DNA of 64,000 nt from Pseudomonadota bacterium. GTDB taxonomy: Bacteria > Pseudomonadota > Gammaproteobacteria > Burkholderiales > Methylophilaceae. The notes beneath the pieces are model-generated. The model saw nothing but the letters and a program-made list of their open reading frames with translations, did not search any database and was not told the DNA's origin. The translations under genes were made by a program, and so were the position numbers. Where the stretch lies: assembly GCA_020053735.1 (NCBI GenBank), contig JAGVMP010000009.1, positions 124,001 to 188,000 on the forward strand. The letters are read 5' to 3'. Of the stretch, positions 46,551-57,823 are shown one piece after another (position 1 is the first letter of the stretch; every line of letters starts with the position of its first letter).

Positions 46551-48020
46551 CTACTTAATCCAAGACAAAATATTGTCGAAAGGCGGCTGCTTTTCAGTGA
46601 GCGGTATTTGTAATATATCTTCTATCTCATTGGCAGCTTTTAACACTTCAAATTGGGTTGTAAGCACTTTCGTGTCAACCAGTTGAGCCTGCAGTGTCGC
46701 TTGCGATAGTTCCAGCTTATCTAACGCGCCTGCGGCAAACTGTTTATTTAACTTTTGCAAATAGTTTTGCTGTGCGGTTTGTTGTAACTTAGCGTTGATA
46801 AGATTTTGTTGTGCTGCTGTTAAGCGAGCATGCGCTTGGTTTAAGTTGCTAATCACACTCGCTTGTAAAGCCTCAAATTCCGCGCCTTCAATCTCGCGCA
46901 GTTGTGTTGCTTCGGCAATTAGGGTTTGGTTTTTATTCAGCAAATTAAGCAAGCTGGCAAACCCCAGTGACCAAATTTTATCGCCAAACTCAAAAATAAA
47001 GCCTGGTGTAATGGTAATGTCGGGCGTTTGTTTGGCAACCTCTAACTTGATTTTGGCTTCAGCTGCAGCATATCTTTCTAACCCACGGCGAATGTCTAAG
47101 CGGTTTAGCAAGGCTTTTTCTTGTAAATTTTTTAGAGTATCAGGTGTGAATGTTTGCGCATGTTCGGTTGGCATGGCGTCAATTTCTAATGGGTTATATG
47201 TAAGTGGTTTAATTTTAAGCTGATCAAATTTTTCCAGTGTCAGCCCAGCATCGGCAGCTAGATTGATCCGAATTTCTTGGCTGGCCGCTTGCTCTGCACT
47301 CAAAGCATCTTTTTTTGCCTGTAACAAAAGTTTGCTGGAAAGCACATCTGTATTCGATAACATGCCAACGGCCACCCGCTTTTCTAGCATGTTGATGATA
47401 TCAGTTTGCTTGCTTATTTCTTGTTGTAGTAGGGTTTGACGCGCGATGTTTTCATGGTAACGCAACAAGTCTTTGGCAATTTGGCTACGCAATTGCCATG
47501 CGGTGTCCGCTACGTCAATGCGCGCCATCTCTTGTAAGTGCTGGGCCTCCTCAACTCTTATCTCTCGTTTGCCCGCCGTTTCAATCGGGATTTTTACATT
47601 CAAACCATACGCCCAAGGTCGAATATCTTCGTTGGCTTGGTCGCTAAGTGCAATACTGCCGCTAAGCGTTGGGTTCTGTTTTAGTTTGGCTGTATCTAGC
47701 TGTGCGTTGGCAAGCGCTAATTGCGCTTTTGATACATCTAGCTTAGTGTGATGATACAGTGCACTTAAAGTCAATTCATGCAAGCCCCAGCTGGTGAATG
47801 GCAGTTCGCTTTCTTTATACCCTTGCTTGATTAAATAAACCTTAAAATCAGCACTCAGCGGGTCTTTAGCAAAAATTTTCGCGGTAGTTTGTTGCTGGTC
47901 AATTGGTTTTGCTTGATATTTTTCTTTCGCACAGGCTGTAAATAATGCGGGCACAATGAAGCAAATAGCGATAATTTTCGTTAATTTAGCTTGGCTTTGA
48001 TGTGCGTGTGGTTTAGACAT
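46551..48020 (-). CDS. TolC-family outer membrane efflux lipoprotein
   Basis: Lipobox LFTAC after a hydrophobic segment; duplicated coiled-coil OEP repeats. Start at 48020 preferred over the ORF start at 48062. Confidence 0.85.
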   Translation of the reverse strand: MSKPHAHQSQAKLTKIIAICFIVPALFTACAKEKYQAKPIDQQQTTAKIFAKDPLSADFKVYLIKQGYKESELPFTSWGLHELTLSALYHHTKLDVSKAQLALANAQLDTAKLKQNPTLSGSIALSDQANEDIRPWAYGLNVKIPIETAGKREIRVEEAQHLQEMARIDVADTAWQLRSQIAKDLLRYHENIARQTLLQQEISKQTDIINMLEKRVAVGMLSNTDVLSSKLLLQAKKDALSAEQAASQEIRINLAADAGLTLEKFDQLKIKPLTYNPLEIDAMPTEHAQTFTPDTLKNLQEKALLNRLDIRRGLERYAAAEAKIKLEVAKQTPDITITPGFIFEFGDKIWSLGFASLLNLLNKNQTLIAEATQLREIEGAEFEALQASVISNLNQAHARLTAAQQNLINAKLQQTAQQNYLQKLNKQFAAGALDKLELSQATLQAQLVDTKVLTTQFEVLKAANEIEDILQIPLTEKQPPFDNILSWIK

Positions 48021-48029
48021 GGCTCGATA

Positions 48030-48054
48030 GCTAGTATCCATGCGGGCTACAGAC
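48030..48054 (+). repeat. Palindromic repeat family, short form, at 5' end of the TolC-like gene
   Basis: gctagtatccatgcgggctacagac. Confidence 0.65.
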
Positions 48055-48098
48055 TTGCTCAAATGAAGACATGCTTAGATAATGCTGATGTTTAACGC

Positions 48099-48347
48099 TT
48101 AGCGTTCGATGCTGGCATGCACTGAATTAAGCGCATCTTGCAGCGTTTCTTCAGAAAGCTTATTAATAGTGGTAGCCAGTAAATCAGCAGCTTCCACAGT
48201 GCGAATTGGCAAATCGTGCGTATTTAGCTCGGCAATCAAGCCTGCTGAGGCGCCTGCAATAATCAGTAAATTTTCACGCTCTTTCATTAAAAGCTCTAGC
48301 TCGGCGCGCAGCATGCTGGTTTCGTTGGTGTTAGTGGTATTTTGCAT
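48099..48347 (-). CDS. Small hypothetical protein
   Basis: 82 aa, start adjacent to the efflux operon. Confidence 0.55.
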   Translation of the reverse strand: MQNTTNTNETSMLRAELELLMKERENLLIIAGASAGLIAELNTHDLPIRTVEAADLLATTINKLSEETLQDALNSVHASIER

Positions 48348-48557
48348 AATGTTTCTTACAATTATTCTTAAATGGTTAATGTTAGCCTGTATCTTGCTAT
48401 CGGCAAGGCTTGCTTGTCAATCAATAAGTATTGGGATAACTATTGGCACTGCTAATTTCGCTTATCAAATGTGGCAAACTTGAGATACAATATGCGACTT
48501 ATCGATTTTGGCATAATAGCCTAAGTCAAATGCGCATGAAAATGCGCCGAATCAAAT

Positions 48558-48642
48558 GCGAGAGTGGCGGAATTGGTAGACGCACTGGATTTAGGTTCCA
48601 GCGCTGTAAGGCGTGAGAGTTCGAGTCTCTCCTTTCGCACCA
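48558..48642 (+). tRNA. tRNA-Leu (TAG)
   Basis: gcgagagtggcggaattggtagacgcactggattTAGgttccagc...gttcgagtctctcctttcgcacca. Confidence 0.95.
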
Positions 48643-48693
48643 ATAATTAACGGTTTTCTCATTAGAGAATACAATTTTTACAGGAAACGCAGC

Positions 48694-49995
48694 ATGGCAG
48701 CATCTGTTGAAACAATCAGTAATTTAGAGCGTCGCATGACCGTGAAGGTGCCTTTGGCGCCATTAGAAGGTCAAATTAAACAACGCCTCAGCCAAATTTC
48801 ACGCACGGCTAAATTTTCAGGCTTTCGGCCTGGCAAAGCCCCAATTGGTTTGGTCAATCAGCATTATGGCGACCAAGTGCGCGATGAAGTATATTCAAAA
48901 GCGGTTGAGACTAGCTTTGGTGATGCAGTTGAAGAAAATAAATTGCGTGTCGCAGGGTTTCCTAATATTGAACATAAGCCATTTGCCGATGCGGCAACTG
49001 AGTTAGAGTATGTTGCGACGTTTGAAGTGTTTCCAGAAGTAAAATTGGGCGATTTAAGCAAGCTCAAACTGGAAAAACCAACACTGGAAGTAGTTGATGC
49101 AGATGTTGAAAAAACGATTGAAGTGTTAGTGAAACAAAGAACCAGTTATGAGCCAGTAAAGCGCGCCACCAAAAAGGATGACCGCGTCAATATCAGCTTG
49201 AAAGCGAGCATTGACGGACAGCAAGTAGAAGATACTGCAGGTCAAGGCATGGATTTAGTGCTGGGTGAGCCTGGGCGTATTCCTGTGTTTGATGAAGCGT
49301 TAATCGGCGCCAAAACAGGTGAGGTGAAGCAATTTGATATAACTTACCCAAAAGATTACAACCAAGCACAACTGGCTGGTAAAAAAGTCAGCTATGAAGT
49401 TACGTTTAACAGCGTATCGCAACCTGTATTACCCAAAGTAGATGCGGAATTTGCTAAAAGCTTAGGCGTGGCGGATGGTGATGTAAAAACCATGCGTGCA
49501 GAAATTAAGTTAAGTTTAGAGCAAGAAGTAGAAAAGCGCGTTAAAGCACGTGTTAAAGAAGCTGTGTTCCAAGCCTTGATCGCAGAATCAAAATTAGAAG
49601 TGCCAAAAACACTGATTGGCGTAGAGGTTAATCGCATGATGCAGATGACTGCGCAAAACCTGCAACAACGCGGCATGCCTGCTAAAGATATTCAGCTAGA
49701 GCCTGCCATGTTTGATGAGCAAGCCAAACGTAGCACAACTTTGCGCCTCATTTTAAGTGAAATTGTGAATAGCAATAACTTGCAAGCCAATGCTGATCAA
49801 GTACGTGCCGTAGTAGATGCTTTTGCAAATAGCTACGAGAAGCCAGAAGAATTAGTGCAATGGTATTACGCCGATGTAAAACGCTTGGATGAGCCAGCGG
49901 CGCTGGCTACTGAAGAAAATGTAGTGAACTGGGTGCTAGAAAAAGCCAAAGTGACTGCAAAAAAAATCAAATTCGATGAATTAATGGCTAGTTAA
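48694..49995 (+). CDS. tig: Trigger factor
   Basis: SNLERRMTVKVPLAPLEGQIKQRLSQISRTAKFSGFRPGKAP; the listed upstream start overlaps tRNA-Leu. Confidence 0.97.
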   Translation: MAASVETISNLERRMTVKVPLAPLEGQIKQRLSQISRTAKFSGFRPGKAPIGLVNQHYGDQVRDEVYSKAVETSFGDAVEENKLRVAGFPNIEHKPFADAATELEYVATFEVFPEVKLGDLSKLKLEKPTLEVVDADVEKTIEVLVKQRTSYEPVKRATKKDDRVNISLKASIDGQQVEDTAGQGMDLVLGEPGRIPVFDEALIGAKTGEVKQFDITYPKDYNQAQLAGKKVSYEVTFNSVSQPVLPKVDAEFAKSLGVADGDVKTMRAEIKLSLEQEVEKRVKARVKEAVFQALIAESKLEVPKTLIGVEVNRMMQMTAQNLQQRGMPAKDIQLEPAMFDEQAKRSTTLRLILSEIVNSNNLQANADQVRAVVDAFANSYEKPEELVQWYYADVKRLDEPAALATEENVVNWVLEKAKVTAKKIKFDELMAS

Positions 49996-50051
49996 ACTTA
50001 CTAATGAGTTAAGCCTACTAATGGTAAATGCATCCTAAATTTCACTAGGCA

Positions 50052-50705
50052 ATGATAATGAACGTAAATAATATGAATGACCAGCAAGCTTATAACATGA
50101 CCGAGCCGCAAGGTTTGGGCCTTATCCCGATGGTCATCGAACAGAGTGGTCGCGGTGAACGCTCTTATGACATTTATTCGCGTTTACTAAAAGAACGTGT
50201 GATTTTTTTAATTGGTCCAGTCAATGACATGACAGCTAATTTAGTCGTCGCGCAGTTATTGTTTTTAGAAGCTGAAAACCCAGACAAAGACATTTCGCTT
50301 TACATTAACTCACCAGGTGGCTCAGTAACTGCAGGTATGTCGATTTATGACACGATGCAATTTGTTAAGCCAGACGTAAGCACCTTGTGTATTGGCCAAG
50401 CGGCAAGTATGGGCGCGTTTTTATTAGCTGCAGGCGCTAAAGATAAACGTTTTAGTTTGCCTAACTCGCGCGTGATGATCCACCAGCCATCGGGCGGTTT
50501 TTCTGGTCAATCGACCGATATCCAAATTCACGCCAAAGAAATTATGTATTTACGTGGTAAGTTGAATGCTATTTTGGCGCACCACACAGGTAAAAGCGTT
50601 GAAGAGATTGATCGTGATACTGAGCGTGATAATTTTATGAGTGCAGAAGACTCAGTGAAATACGGCATGATCGACAAGGTAATTGCTAATCGCGTCCAAC
50701 CGTAA
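50052..50705 (+). CDS. clpP: ATP-dependent Clp protease proteolytic subunit
   Basis: [35 protein letters not shown]. Confidence 0.98.
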   Translation: MIMNVNNMNDQQAYNMTEPQGLGLIPMVIEQSGRGERSYDIYSRLLKERVIFLIGPVNDMTANLVVAQLLFLEAENPDKDISLYINSPGGSVTAGMSIYDTMQFVKPDVSTLCIGQAASMGAFLLAAGAKDKRFSLPNSRVMIHQPSGGFSGQSTDIQIHAKEIMYLRGKLNAILAHHTGKSVEEIDRDTERDNFMSAEDSVKYGMIDKVIANRVQP

Positions 50706-50756
50706 TAAGATGTGTTGCGTAGTTTTTTAGATGTTTAGTAAGAATTAGGGATTTGC

Positions 50757-52070
50757 ATGGCCACAAAAGCCGAAGGTGAAAAATTACTTTATTGCTCTTT
50801 TTGCGGCAAAAGCCAGCACGAAGTCAAAAAACTCATTGCAGGTCCTTCTGTATTTATCTGCGATGAATGCGTTGATTTATGCAACGACATCATCAAAGAA
50901 GAGGTACAAAGCCTAAGTGATATCAAACCAACCGATAAGTCTTTACCTACGCCGCAAGAAATTTGCGCTATTTTAGATCAATATGTGATTGGTCAAACTC
51001 AAGCTAAAAAGAATTTATCTGTTGCAGTGTATAACCACTACAAACGCCTTGGTCACAATCATATTTCCCAAAACACCAGCACCCAAAATGTAAGCAAAGA
51101 CGACGTTGAAATTCAAAAAAGCAATATTTTGCTGATTGGACCAACTGGCTCAGGTAAGACCTTATTGGCACAAACGTTGGCGCGCATGCTAGATGTGCCA
51201 TTTGTGATGGCCGACGCGACTACACTCACCGAAGCGGGTTATGTGGGTGAAGACGTTGAAAACATTATGCAAAAATTGCTGCAAAAATGTGACTATGACA
51301 TCGAAAAAGCGCAACGCGGTATTGTATATATTGATGAAGTTGACAAAATTTCACGCAAATCTGAAAACGCTTCAATTACGCGTGATGTCTCTGGCGAAGG
51401 CGTGCAGCAAGCGCTGTTAAAGCTCATCGAAGGCACTGTGGCTTCTGTGCCGCCACAAGGCGGCCGTAAACATCCTAATCAAGAATTTGTGCAGTTAGAT
51501 ACTACTAACATCCTGTTTATTTGTGGTGGCGCGTTTGATGGCCTAGATAAAGTGATTCGCAGACGCTCAGAAAAGGGCGGCATTGGTTTTGGCGCAGAAG
51601 TAAAGAGTAAAGATGACTCGCAAAACATTGGTAAAATATTGCAAGAAGTAGAGCCGGAGGATTTGATTAAATTTGGACTTATTCCAGAGTTTATTGGCCG
51701 TTTACCTGTGGTTGCAACATTGGAAACACTCGATGAGGCAGCGTTAATGACGATATTAACTGAACCAAAAAATGCGCTTACTAAACAATATATTAAGTTG
51801 TTTAAAATGGAAGGTGTAGATCTGGAGTTTAGAGAATCTGCCTTGCATGTCATCGCGCAAAAAGCACTTGAGCGTAAAACTGGCGCGCGTGGCTTGCGCT
51901 CAATTATGGAGCACGCCTTGCTTGAAGTGATGTATGATTTACCATCGATTGAAAATTTGAGCAAAGTTGTGATTGATGAAGGCACGATATTAGGTGTATC
52001 GCAGCCGTTGATGATTTATCAAGATAACCCTAAAAATGACACCGTAAAAGTGGCCGAAAACGCTAATTAA
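50757..52070 (+). CDS. clpX: ATP-dependent Clp protease ATP-binding subunit ClpX
   Basis: Zinc-binding [46 protein letters not shown]. Confidence 0.98.
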   Translation: MATKAEGEKLLYCSFCGKSQHEVKKLIAGPSVFICDECVDLCNDIIKEEVQSLSDIKPTDKSLPTPQEICAILDQYVIGQTQAKKNLSVAVYNHYKRLGHNHISQNTSTQNVSKDDVEIQKSNILLIGPTGSGKTLLAQTLARMLDVPFVMADATTLTEAGYVGEDVENIMQKLLQKCDYDIEKAQRGIVYIDEVDKISRKSENASITRDVSGEGVQQALLKLIEGTVASVPPQGGRKHPNQEFVQLDTTNILFICGGAFDGLDKVIRRRSEKGGIGFGAEVKSKDDSQNIGKILQEVEPEDLIKFGLIPEFIGRLPVVATLETLDEAALMTILTEPKNALTKQYIKLFKMEGVDLEFRESALHVIAQKALERKTGARGLRSIMEHALLEVMYDLPSIENLSKVVIDEGTILGVSQPLMIYQDNPKNDTVKVAENAN

Positions 52071-52300
52071 GTCAGCAAACCAAGTCATTTGTTTTAGATT
52101 TACCAACTAAACAACACTGTCTGCCTGCATTACTCCATTCAAGCATTTTGCCACCTTAGGCTATTGCAAATAAAACTAGGTGGTTTATAGTGTTTATAAG
52201 CTTTGGCGCATAATTTAGTCGCTTTTAGCCCTTGAACTATCAAAGAATGTTCCCAACTTAAAAGCACAGGCGCTTACCTGTGTGAATTTGAAAGTATTTT

Positions 52301-54784
52301 ATGATTGAACAGTCTTTGTCTGAAAACGAATCTCAAACCAGCCATCCCACCCAACATGGCTTGATGCCGTTGCTGCCGCTTCGTGACGTGGTGGTGTATC
52401 CACATCTTGTGATTCCGCTATTTGTAGGCCGCACCAAATCGGTAAAGGCGTTAGAAATTGCCTCTGAGGGCAATAAACAAATTTTGCTGGTTGCGCAAAA
52501 ATCTGCCAATAAAGATGAGCCTGACGCAGATGATTTATACGAAATTGGTACATTAGCCACTGTTTTGCAAATGCTGAAGCTACCTGATGGCACGGTGAAA
52601 GTGCTGGTAGAAGGCTTACATCGTGTGCGTGTTTCTGAATTTGTAGAAACCGAGGAATGCTTTTTAGCCAAAGCAGAAAAAATTAACGACCCAATTGAAG
52701 ATGAAAGTGAAACCGAAGCGTTGATGCGCACGGTGTTCACCCAGTTTGATCAATACGTTAAGCTCAACAAAAAAATCCCCCCGGAAATTCTGGCATCACT
52801 CGCCACCATTAATGATGCAGGTCGTTTGGCCGATACTATCTCTGCGCATTTAACCCTAAAACTCGACGAGAAACAAAAAATTCTTGAAATGCTCAGCGTG
52901 ACTGAACGCTTAGAGCATTTGCTGCACTTGATGGAATCCGAAATTGATATTCTGCAAGTAGAGAAGCGTATTCGTGGGCGCGTCAAGCGCCAGATGGAGA
53001 AAAGTCAGCGCGAATATTATTTGAATGAGCAAGTAAAAGCTATTCAAAAAGAGCTGGGCGAACAAGATGAAAACGCCGAGATGGACGAGCTAGAAGCGCG
53101 CATTAAAAACTCTGGCATGAGCAAAGAAGCGCATGCCAAAGTAAATGCCGAGTTGAAAAAACTTAAAATGATGTCACCAATGTCGGCCGAAGCTTCTGTG
53201 GTGCGCAATTATATTGACACTTTGGTTGGTTTGCCTTGGAAGAAAAAAACCAAAATTAGCAAAGATTTAAACGCAGCTGAAGCAATTCTGGATGCAGATC
53301 ATTATGGCCTTGAAAAAGTTAAAGAACGGATTGTAGAGTACTTGGCGGTGCAACAACGTGTTGGCAAGCTTAAAGCACCTATTCTGTGCTTGGTAGGTCC
53401 GCCCGGGGTAGGTAAAACTTCACTCGGACAAAGTATTGCCAAGGCAGTCAATCGCAAATTCGTGCGCATGGCCTTGGGCGGTGTGCGTGACGAGGCAGAG
53501 ATTCGTGGCCATCGCCGCACTTATATTGGCTCTATGCCGGGTAAAGTCATGCAAAGCATGACCAAGGTCGCGGTAAAAAATCCTTTATTTCTGCTGGATG
53601 AAGTGGATAAAATGGGTCAAGACATGCGCGGCGATCCCTCATCTGCTTTATTGGAAGTGCTTGATCCTGAGCAGAATCATACGTTTGCAGATCATTATGT
53701 TGAAGTTGAATACGACTTGTCTGACGTGATGTTTGTGGCTACCGCCAATAGTATGAACATTCCTGCGCCTTTGTTAGATAGGATGGAAATTATTCGGCTG
53801 GCAGGTTATACCGAAGACGAAAAAATTAATATCGCCATGAAATATTTGCTGCCAAAACAGCTTAAAACACATGGTTTAAGAGCGACAGAAATTGCTTTGC
53901 CAGAAACAGTAATACGCGACATGGAGCGCTACTACACGCGCGAGGCAGGCGTGCGGCGTTTAGAGCAAGAAATTGCTAAAGTATGCCGCAAAGTGGTGAA
54001 AGAGCTGTTGTTGGATAAAACTAGCATTAAAAAAGCTAAAACTGCTACTGAAGATGCCAGCAAAACTGTCAAAAAGATCAGTGTCACGCCTAAAAACCTA
54101 GATAAATATTTGGGTGTATACCGCTATGACTACGGTATTGCTGCTAAAGAAAACCAAGTAGGGCAGGTTACTGGCCTAGCCTGGACTTCTGTGGGTGGCG
54201 AATTACTGACAATAGAAGCGGTGATGCTGGCAGGTAAAGGCAAAACCATTACTACTGGTAAGCTAGGCGATGTGATGCAAGAATCGGTCCAGGCAGCCAT
54301 GAGTGTGGTGCGTAGCCGTGCCAAGCGTCTAGGCATCGCGGAAGACTTTTATGAAAAAAAAGACATCCACATCCACTTGCCAGAGGGCGCCACACCTAAA
54401 GATGGCCCCAGTGCGGGTATTGGCCTGACAACGGCGCTGGTTTCAGTCCTGACGGGCATTCCAGCGCGTGCAGACGTGGCGATGACGGGTGAAATTACGT
54501 TGCGCGGCGAAGTGTTGCCAATTGGTGGTTTAAAAGAGAAATTGCTAGCAGCACATCGTGGCGGCATTAAAACCGTGCTAATCCCTGAAGCCAACGTCAA
54601 AGATTTGGTGGATATTCCAGAAAACATTAAAAATCATCTACAAATTCACCCGGTAAAATGGATAGATCAAGTGTTGGAGTTGGCTTTGGAGAGGATGCCA
54701 CAGCCTCTGGAGGAGAAAGCGGTTGAAGTTGCTGCGGTGGTAGCTGATACCGTAGGTGACGAGAAAGTACCAGTAACACACTAA
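52301..54784 (+). CDS. lon: ATP-dependent protease La
   Basis: [36 protein letters not shown]; catalytic PKDGPSAGI. Confidence 0.98.
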   Translation: MIEQSLSENESQTSHPTQHGLMPLLPLRDVVVYPHLVIPLFVGRTKSVKALEIASEGNKQILLVAQKSANKDEPDADDLYEIGTLATVLQMLKLPDGTVKVLVEGLHRVRVSEFVETEECFLAKAEKINDPIEDESETEALMRTVFTQFDQYVKLNKKIPPEILASLATINDAGRLADTISAHLTLKLDEKQKILEMLSVTERLEHLLHLMESEIDILQVEKRIRGRVKRQMEKSQREYYLNEQVKAIQKELGEQDENAEMDELEARIKNSGMSKEAHAKVNAELKKLKMMSPMSAEASVVRNYIDTLVGLPWKKKTKISKDLNAAEAILDADHYGLEKVKERIVEYLAVQQRVGKLKAPILCLVGPPGVGKTSLGQSIAKAVNRKFVRMALGGVRDEAEIRGHRRTYIGSMPGKVMQSMTKVAVKNPLFLLDEVDKMGQDMRGDPSSALLEVLDPEQNHTFADHYVEVEYDLSDVMFVATANSMNIPAPLLDRMEIIRLAGYTEDEKINIAMKYLLPKQLKTHGLRATEIALPETVIRDMERYYTREAGVRRLEQEIAKVCRKVVKELLLDKTSIKKAKTATEDASKTVKKISVTPKNLDKYLGVYRYDYGIAAKENQVGQVTGLAWTSVGGELLTIEAVMLAGKGKTITTGKLGDVMQESVQAAMSVVRSRAKRLGIAEDFYEKKDIHIHLPEGATPKDGPSAGIGLTTALVSVLTGIPARADVAMTGEITLRGEVLPIGGLKEKLLAAHRGGIKTVLIPEANVKDLVDIPENIKNHLQIHPVKWIDQVLELALERMPQPLEEKAVEVAAVVADTVGDEKVPVTH

Positions 54785-54837
54785 TTAATTGCGTGAGATT
54801 GATATTTATTTTGAATAATTACGCAAAATAAGCTGCA

Positions 54838-54858
54838 AAGCCTTGACAGAGGCTTTTG
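54838..54858 (+). terminator. Hairpin terminator after lon
   Basis: AAAGCCTtgacagAGGCTTTTG. Confidence 0.6.
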
Positions 54859-54937
54859 TAGCTTGATATAAAGTCATAACAGGACATTAATAATTTTGCC
54901 CTGTTATTTCAGTGAATAACATTAGAGGGGATTACTC

Positions 54938-55210
54938 GTGAACAAATCAGAATTGATTGATCAAATTGCAAAAGCTGCTGGTATTTCAAAAGCTGCGGCT
55001 GGCCGTTCTTTAGACGCGACAACAGATGCAATTACTGCAGCACTTAAGAAAGGTAACTTGGTTACTTTAATTGGTTTCGGTTCATTTTATGTGGGCAAGC
55101 GCGAAGCGCGTAATGGCCGTAATCCTCGTACTGGCGCTACAATTAAAATCAAAGCGGCAAATTCTCCTAAGTTTAGGGCTGGTAAAGCGCTTAAAGATGC
55201 TGTAAACTAA
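54938..55210 (+). CDS. hupB: DNA-binding protein HU (GTG start)
   Basis: [32 protein letters not shown]...[21 protein letters not shown]. Confidence 0.97.
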   Translation: MNKSELIDQIAKAAGISKAAAGRSLDATTDAITAALKKGNLVTLIGFGSFYVGKREARNGRNPRTGATIKIKAANSPKFRAGKALKDAVN

Positions 55211-55286
55211 TGGTCTTTGCTGGTTAAGCAATTAATCAGCAAATTGAGTTAGTTATATGCTTTATTTTAGGTAAATAAAGCACGTA

Positions 55287-55362
55287 GGGTGCTTAGCTCA
55301 GTTGGTAGAGCGTCGCCCTTACAAGGCGAATGTCAGCGGTTCGACCCCGTTAGCACCCACCA
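55287..55362 (+). tRNA. tRNA-Val (TAC)
   Basis: gggtgcttagctcagttggtagagcgtcgcccttACaaggcgaatgtcagcggttcgaccccgttagcacccacca. Confidence 0.95.
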
Positions 55363-55481
55363 AAACTAACACACATCGCCTCGAAATTTGATTAAGAGTG
55401 CTAGATTTTTTAGCACTCTTTCATTTTGAAGTGTGTAATGTTGAGGTTCATGTGTGAGTAGTTGTAGATAGTAGTAAAACT

Positions 55482-55558
55482 GGAGTGGTAGTTCAGTTGG
55501 TTAGAATACCGGCCTGTCACGCCGGGGGTCGCGGGTTCGAGTCCCGTCCACTCCGCCA
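55482..55558 (+). tRNA. tRNA-Asp (GTC)
   Basis: ggagtggtagttcagttggttagaataccggcctGTCacgccgggggtcgcgggttcgagtcccgtccactccgcca. Confidence 0.96.
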
Positions 55559-55563
55559 ATTTA

Positions 55564-55596
55564 TAAAAAAGCGAGCTTCTTAGCTCGCTTTTTTAT
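55564..55596 (+). terminator. Terminator after tRNA-Asp
   Basis: aaaaaaGCGAGCttcttaGCTCGCtttttt. Confidence 0.88.
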
Positions 55597-55787
55597 TGCT
55601 TTATACGTTAGCCTCAAGTTGTAATGTATATGGTCTGCAGTGCAAGTTGTTTTAGCAAGTTTACGCTTTTTGCACATCGCGCAAGAACTAATTGCACATC
55701 ATCACCATCAATTACAAGAAGCTTTGTTACAACTGTTATATAATGTTGCGGTAAGAAAAATCCAGTAAAAATGATAGAGAGTGAAGC

Positions 55788-57701
55788 ATGTTAGAAGCAA
55801 TTAGAAAACACACCCAAGGCTGGTTGGCTAAAGTTATTTTGGCGCTTATTACCATTCCATTCGCATTATTTGGTATTGATTCTTACCTAAACGATGCGGG
55901 TAGCAATGTGGCCGTAGCTAAAGTAAATGGCGATAAAATATCCATTCAGGAATACAGCAATGCGGTAGATACGGTGCGTGATCGCTTGCAATCGCAAGGT
56001 CAAAAAGTGGACGCTGCTATGTTGGAAAGTGCTGAGCTGAAGCAATCTGTATTAGATGGTTTAATTACGCGACGCTTGGTGAACAAAGAAATTGTTGATG
56101 CGAATTTTAAAATTAGCGATGAGCAACTAAGTCAGCATATTTTGGGTATGCCAGAGTTTCAAGAAAACGGTAAATTTTCTGAAGTGTTGTACCAAAAAAC
56201 CCTTGAACAAAACAGGTTAACCGCGTCCAGGTTTGAGAACGACAGGCGTGCCGACATGTTAACGCAGCAAGCGCGCGAAGGCATATCTAATTTGGTATTC
56301 GTGCCAAAAAGCGTAGCTGAACAAACCCTGAAATTTGCACATCAACAGCGCGATATTAGCGTGGCAGATATTAAAACCGCAGAGTTTATTAAACAAGTAA
56401 AAGTAACGCCAGAGGAAGTAAAAGCTTACTACGAGCTGCACAAAGCCAAATTCAAAACACCAGAGCAAGTTAAGTTGGAGTTTGCTTTGTTATCGGCGGC
56501 AGGCTTAGTAGCACAAACTTTAGTATCCGATGAAGAAGTGAAACAGTTTTATCAGGAAAACGCAGAAAAATTTCAAGGTGACGAGCAGCGTCAAGCCAGT
56601 CATATTTTAATTGGCTTTGGCGTAGGTGCGACTGCACAAGAGAAAGCCGCAGCTAAAGAAAAAGCAGCCGACTTATTGGCACAATTGAAGAAAAATCCAA
56701 AATTATTTGAAGAACTGGCCACTAAACACTCGCAAGACCCAGGGTCAGCCACCAAAGGTGGTGATTTGGGTAGTTTTGCGCGTGGTGCGATGGTAAAGCC
56801 GTTTGAAGAAGCTGCGTTCAGTATGAAAGTGAATCAAATCAGCGACATTGTAGAATCTGAGTTTGGTTATCATATTATTAAAGTGACTGGTCTTACAGGT
56901 CAAAGCACCTCATTTGATAGTATGAAAGCGCAAATTAAAGGCGAGCTTAGCTGGCAAAAAGCGCAAGCCAAATATGCAGAGCTTTCCGAAGAATTCAGCA
57001 ATACTGTCTATGAGCAATCGGGTAGTTTAAAACCTGTCGCTGAAAAGTTTGGTATTCAATTGCAACAAAGTGGCTGGCTCAGTCGTGAAGATGGCGCTAA
57101 ATTTTTTAAAAGTGAAAAACTGATTGGCTTGGTGTTCGCAGATGAGGTGTTAAAAGAAAAGCGCAATTCAGAAGCAGTAGAAGTTTCTGCCAATAATTTA
57201 GTATCAGCACGCGTGTTAGAGTACAAAGCCTCTGCGCCACGTACTTTTGATGAGGTTAAGGGCGGCATTGAAGCTTTGCTTAAACTGGAAGCAGCAGAAA
57301 AGCTAGTCACAGAGAAGGGCGAAGCGGCTTTAGCTAAGCTGAAAGCAGGCGCGGCCCTTGATGATAGTGCAGTAGACGATTTAGAGTGGATTCCAACGGT
57401 GACGGTAGATAGAAAAAATGCACAAGGTTTCACCGATATTGTCATGAACAATGCTTATAAAGTGGATAGCAGCAAATTACCGGGCTACATAGGTTTTATG
57501 AATGGTAAAAATAGTTACTCCATTGTACAAGTGAGCCGTGTAGACAACGCCCTATCGTCAGATGAGGAGGCTAAAAAAGCTGCTGAAGCTGAACTGCAGG
57601 ATGCGATTACTGCTGAATACGTGAGCGCCTATGGTAAATCGCTTAAAGCGAAAAGTGACATTGTGGTGAATCGTAAATTACTGGAAACTTCTAGCCAGTA
57701 G
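55788..57701 (+). CDS. ppiD: SurA/PpiD-type periplasmic peptidyl-prolyl isomerase
   Basis: N-terminal TM (MLEAIRKHTQGWLAKVILALITIPFALFGIDSY), parvulin domain RQASHILIGFG...LGSFARGAMVKPFEEAAFSM. Confidence 0.92.
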   Translation: MLEAIRKHTQGWLAKVILALITIPFALFGIDSYLNDAGSNVAVAKVNGDKISIQEYSNAVDTVRDRLQSQGQKVDAAMLESAELKQSVLDGLITRRLVNKEIVDANFKISDEQLSQHILGMPEFQENGKFSEVLYQKTLEQNRLTASRFENDRRADMLTQQAREGISNLVFVPKSVAEQTLKFAHQQRDISVADIKTAEFIKQVKVTPEEVKAYYELHKAKFKTPEQVKLEFALLSAAGLVAQTLVSDEEVKQFYQENAEKFQGDEQRQASHILIGFGVGATAQEKAAAKEKAADLLAQLKKNPKLFEELATKHSQDPGSATKGGDLGSFARGAMVKPFEEAAFSMKVNQISDIVESEFGYHIIKVTGLTGQSTSFDSMKAQIKGELSWQKAQAKYAELSEEFSNTVYEQSGSLKPVAEKFGIQLQQSGWLSREDGAKFFKSEKLIGLVFADEVLKEKRNSEAVEVSANNLVSARVLEYKASAPRTFDEVKGGIEALLKLEAAEKLVTEKGEAALAKLKAGAALDDSAVDDLEWIPTVTVDRKNAQGFTDIVMNNAYKVDSSKLPGYIGFMNGKNSYSIVQVSRVDNALSSDEEAKKAAEAELQDAITAEYVSAYGKSLKAKSDIVVNRKLLETSSQ

Positions 57702-57716
57702 TGATGATAGAGATTG

Positions 57717-57760
57717 AAAGAGCCGATGCCAGAATTATATTTCTGGCATCGGCTCTTTTT
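57717..57760 (+). terminator. Strong terminator after ppiD
   Basis: AAAGAGCCGATGCCAGAattatatTTCTGGCATCGGCTCTTTT, near-perfect stem. Confidence 0.92.
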
Positions 57761-57780
57761 ACGTGTTAAAACAATATGCT

Positions 57781-57812
57781 CTGGAGGCCAATATCCATAA
57801 GGCCTGTAAGGC
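57781..57812 (+). repeat. Palindromic repeat family, short form, between ppiD and fabI
   Basis: ctggaggccaatatccataaggcctgtaaggc. Confidence 0.8.
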
Positions 57813-57823
57813 ATATGTTTTGA

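Noticed and set aside
48613-48693. Upstream extension of the trigger factor ORF
   Set aside because: Overlaps tRNA-Leu; ATG at 48694 with upstream caggaa gives a normal trigger factor N-terminus.
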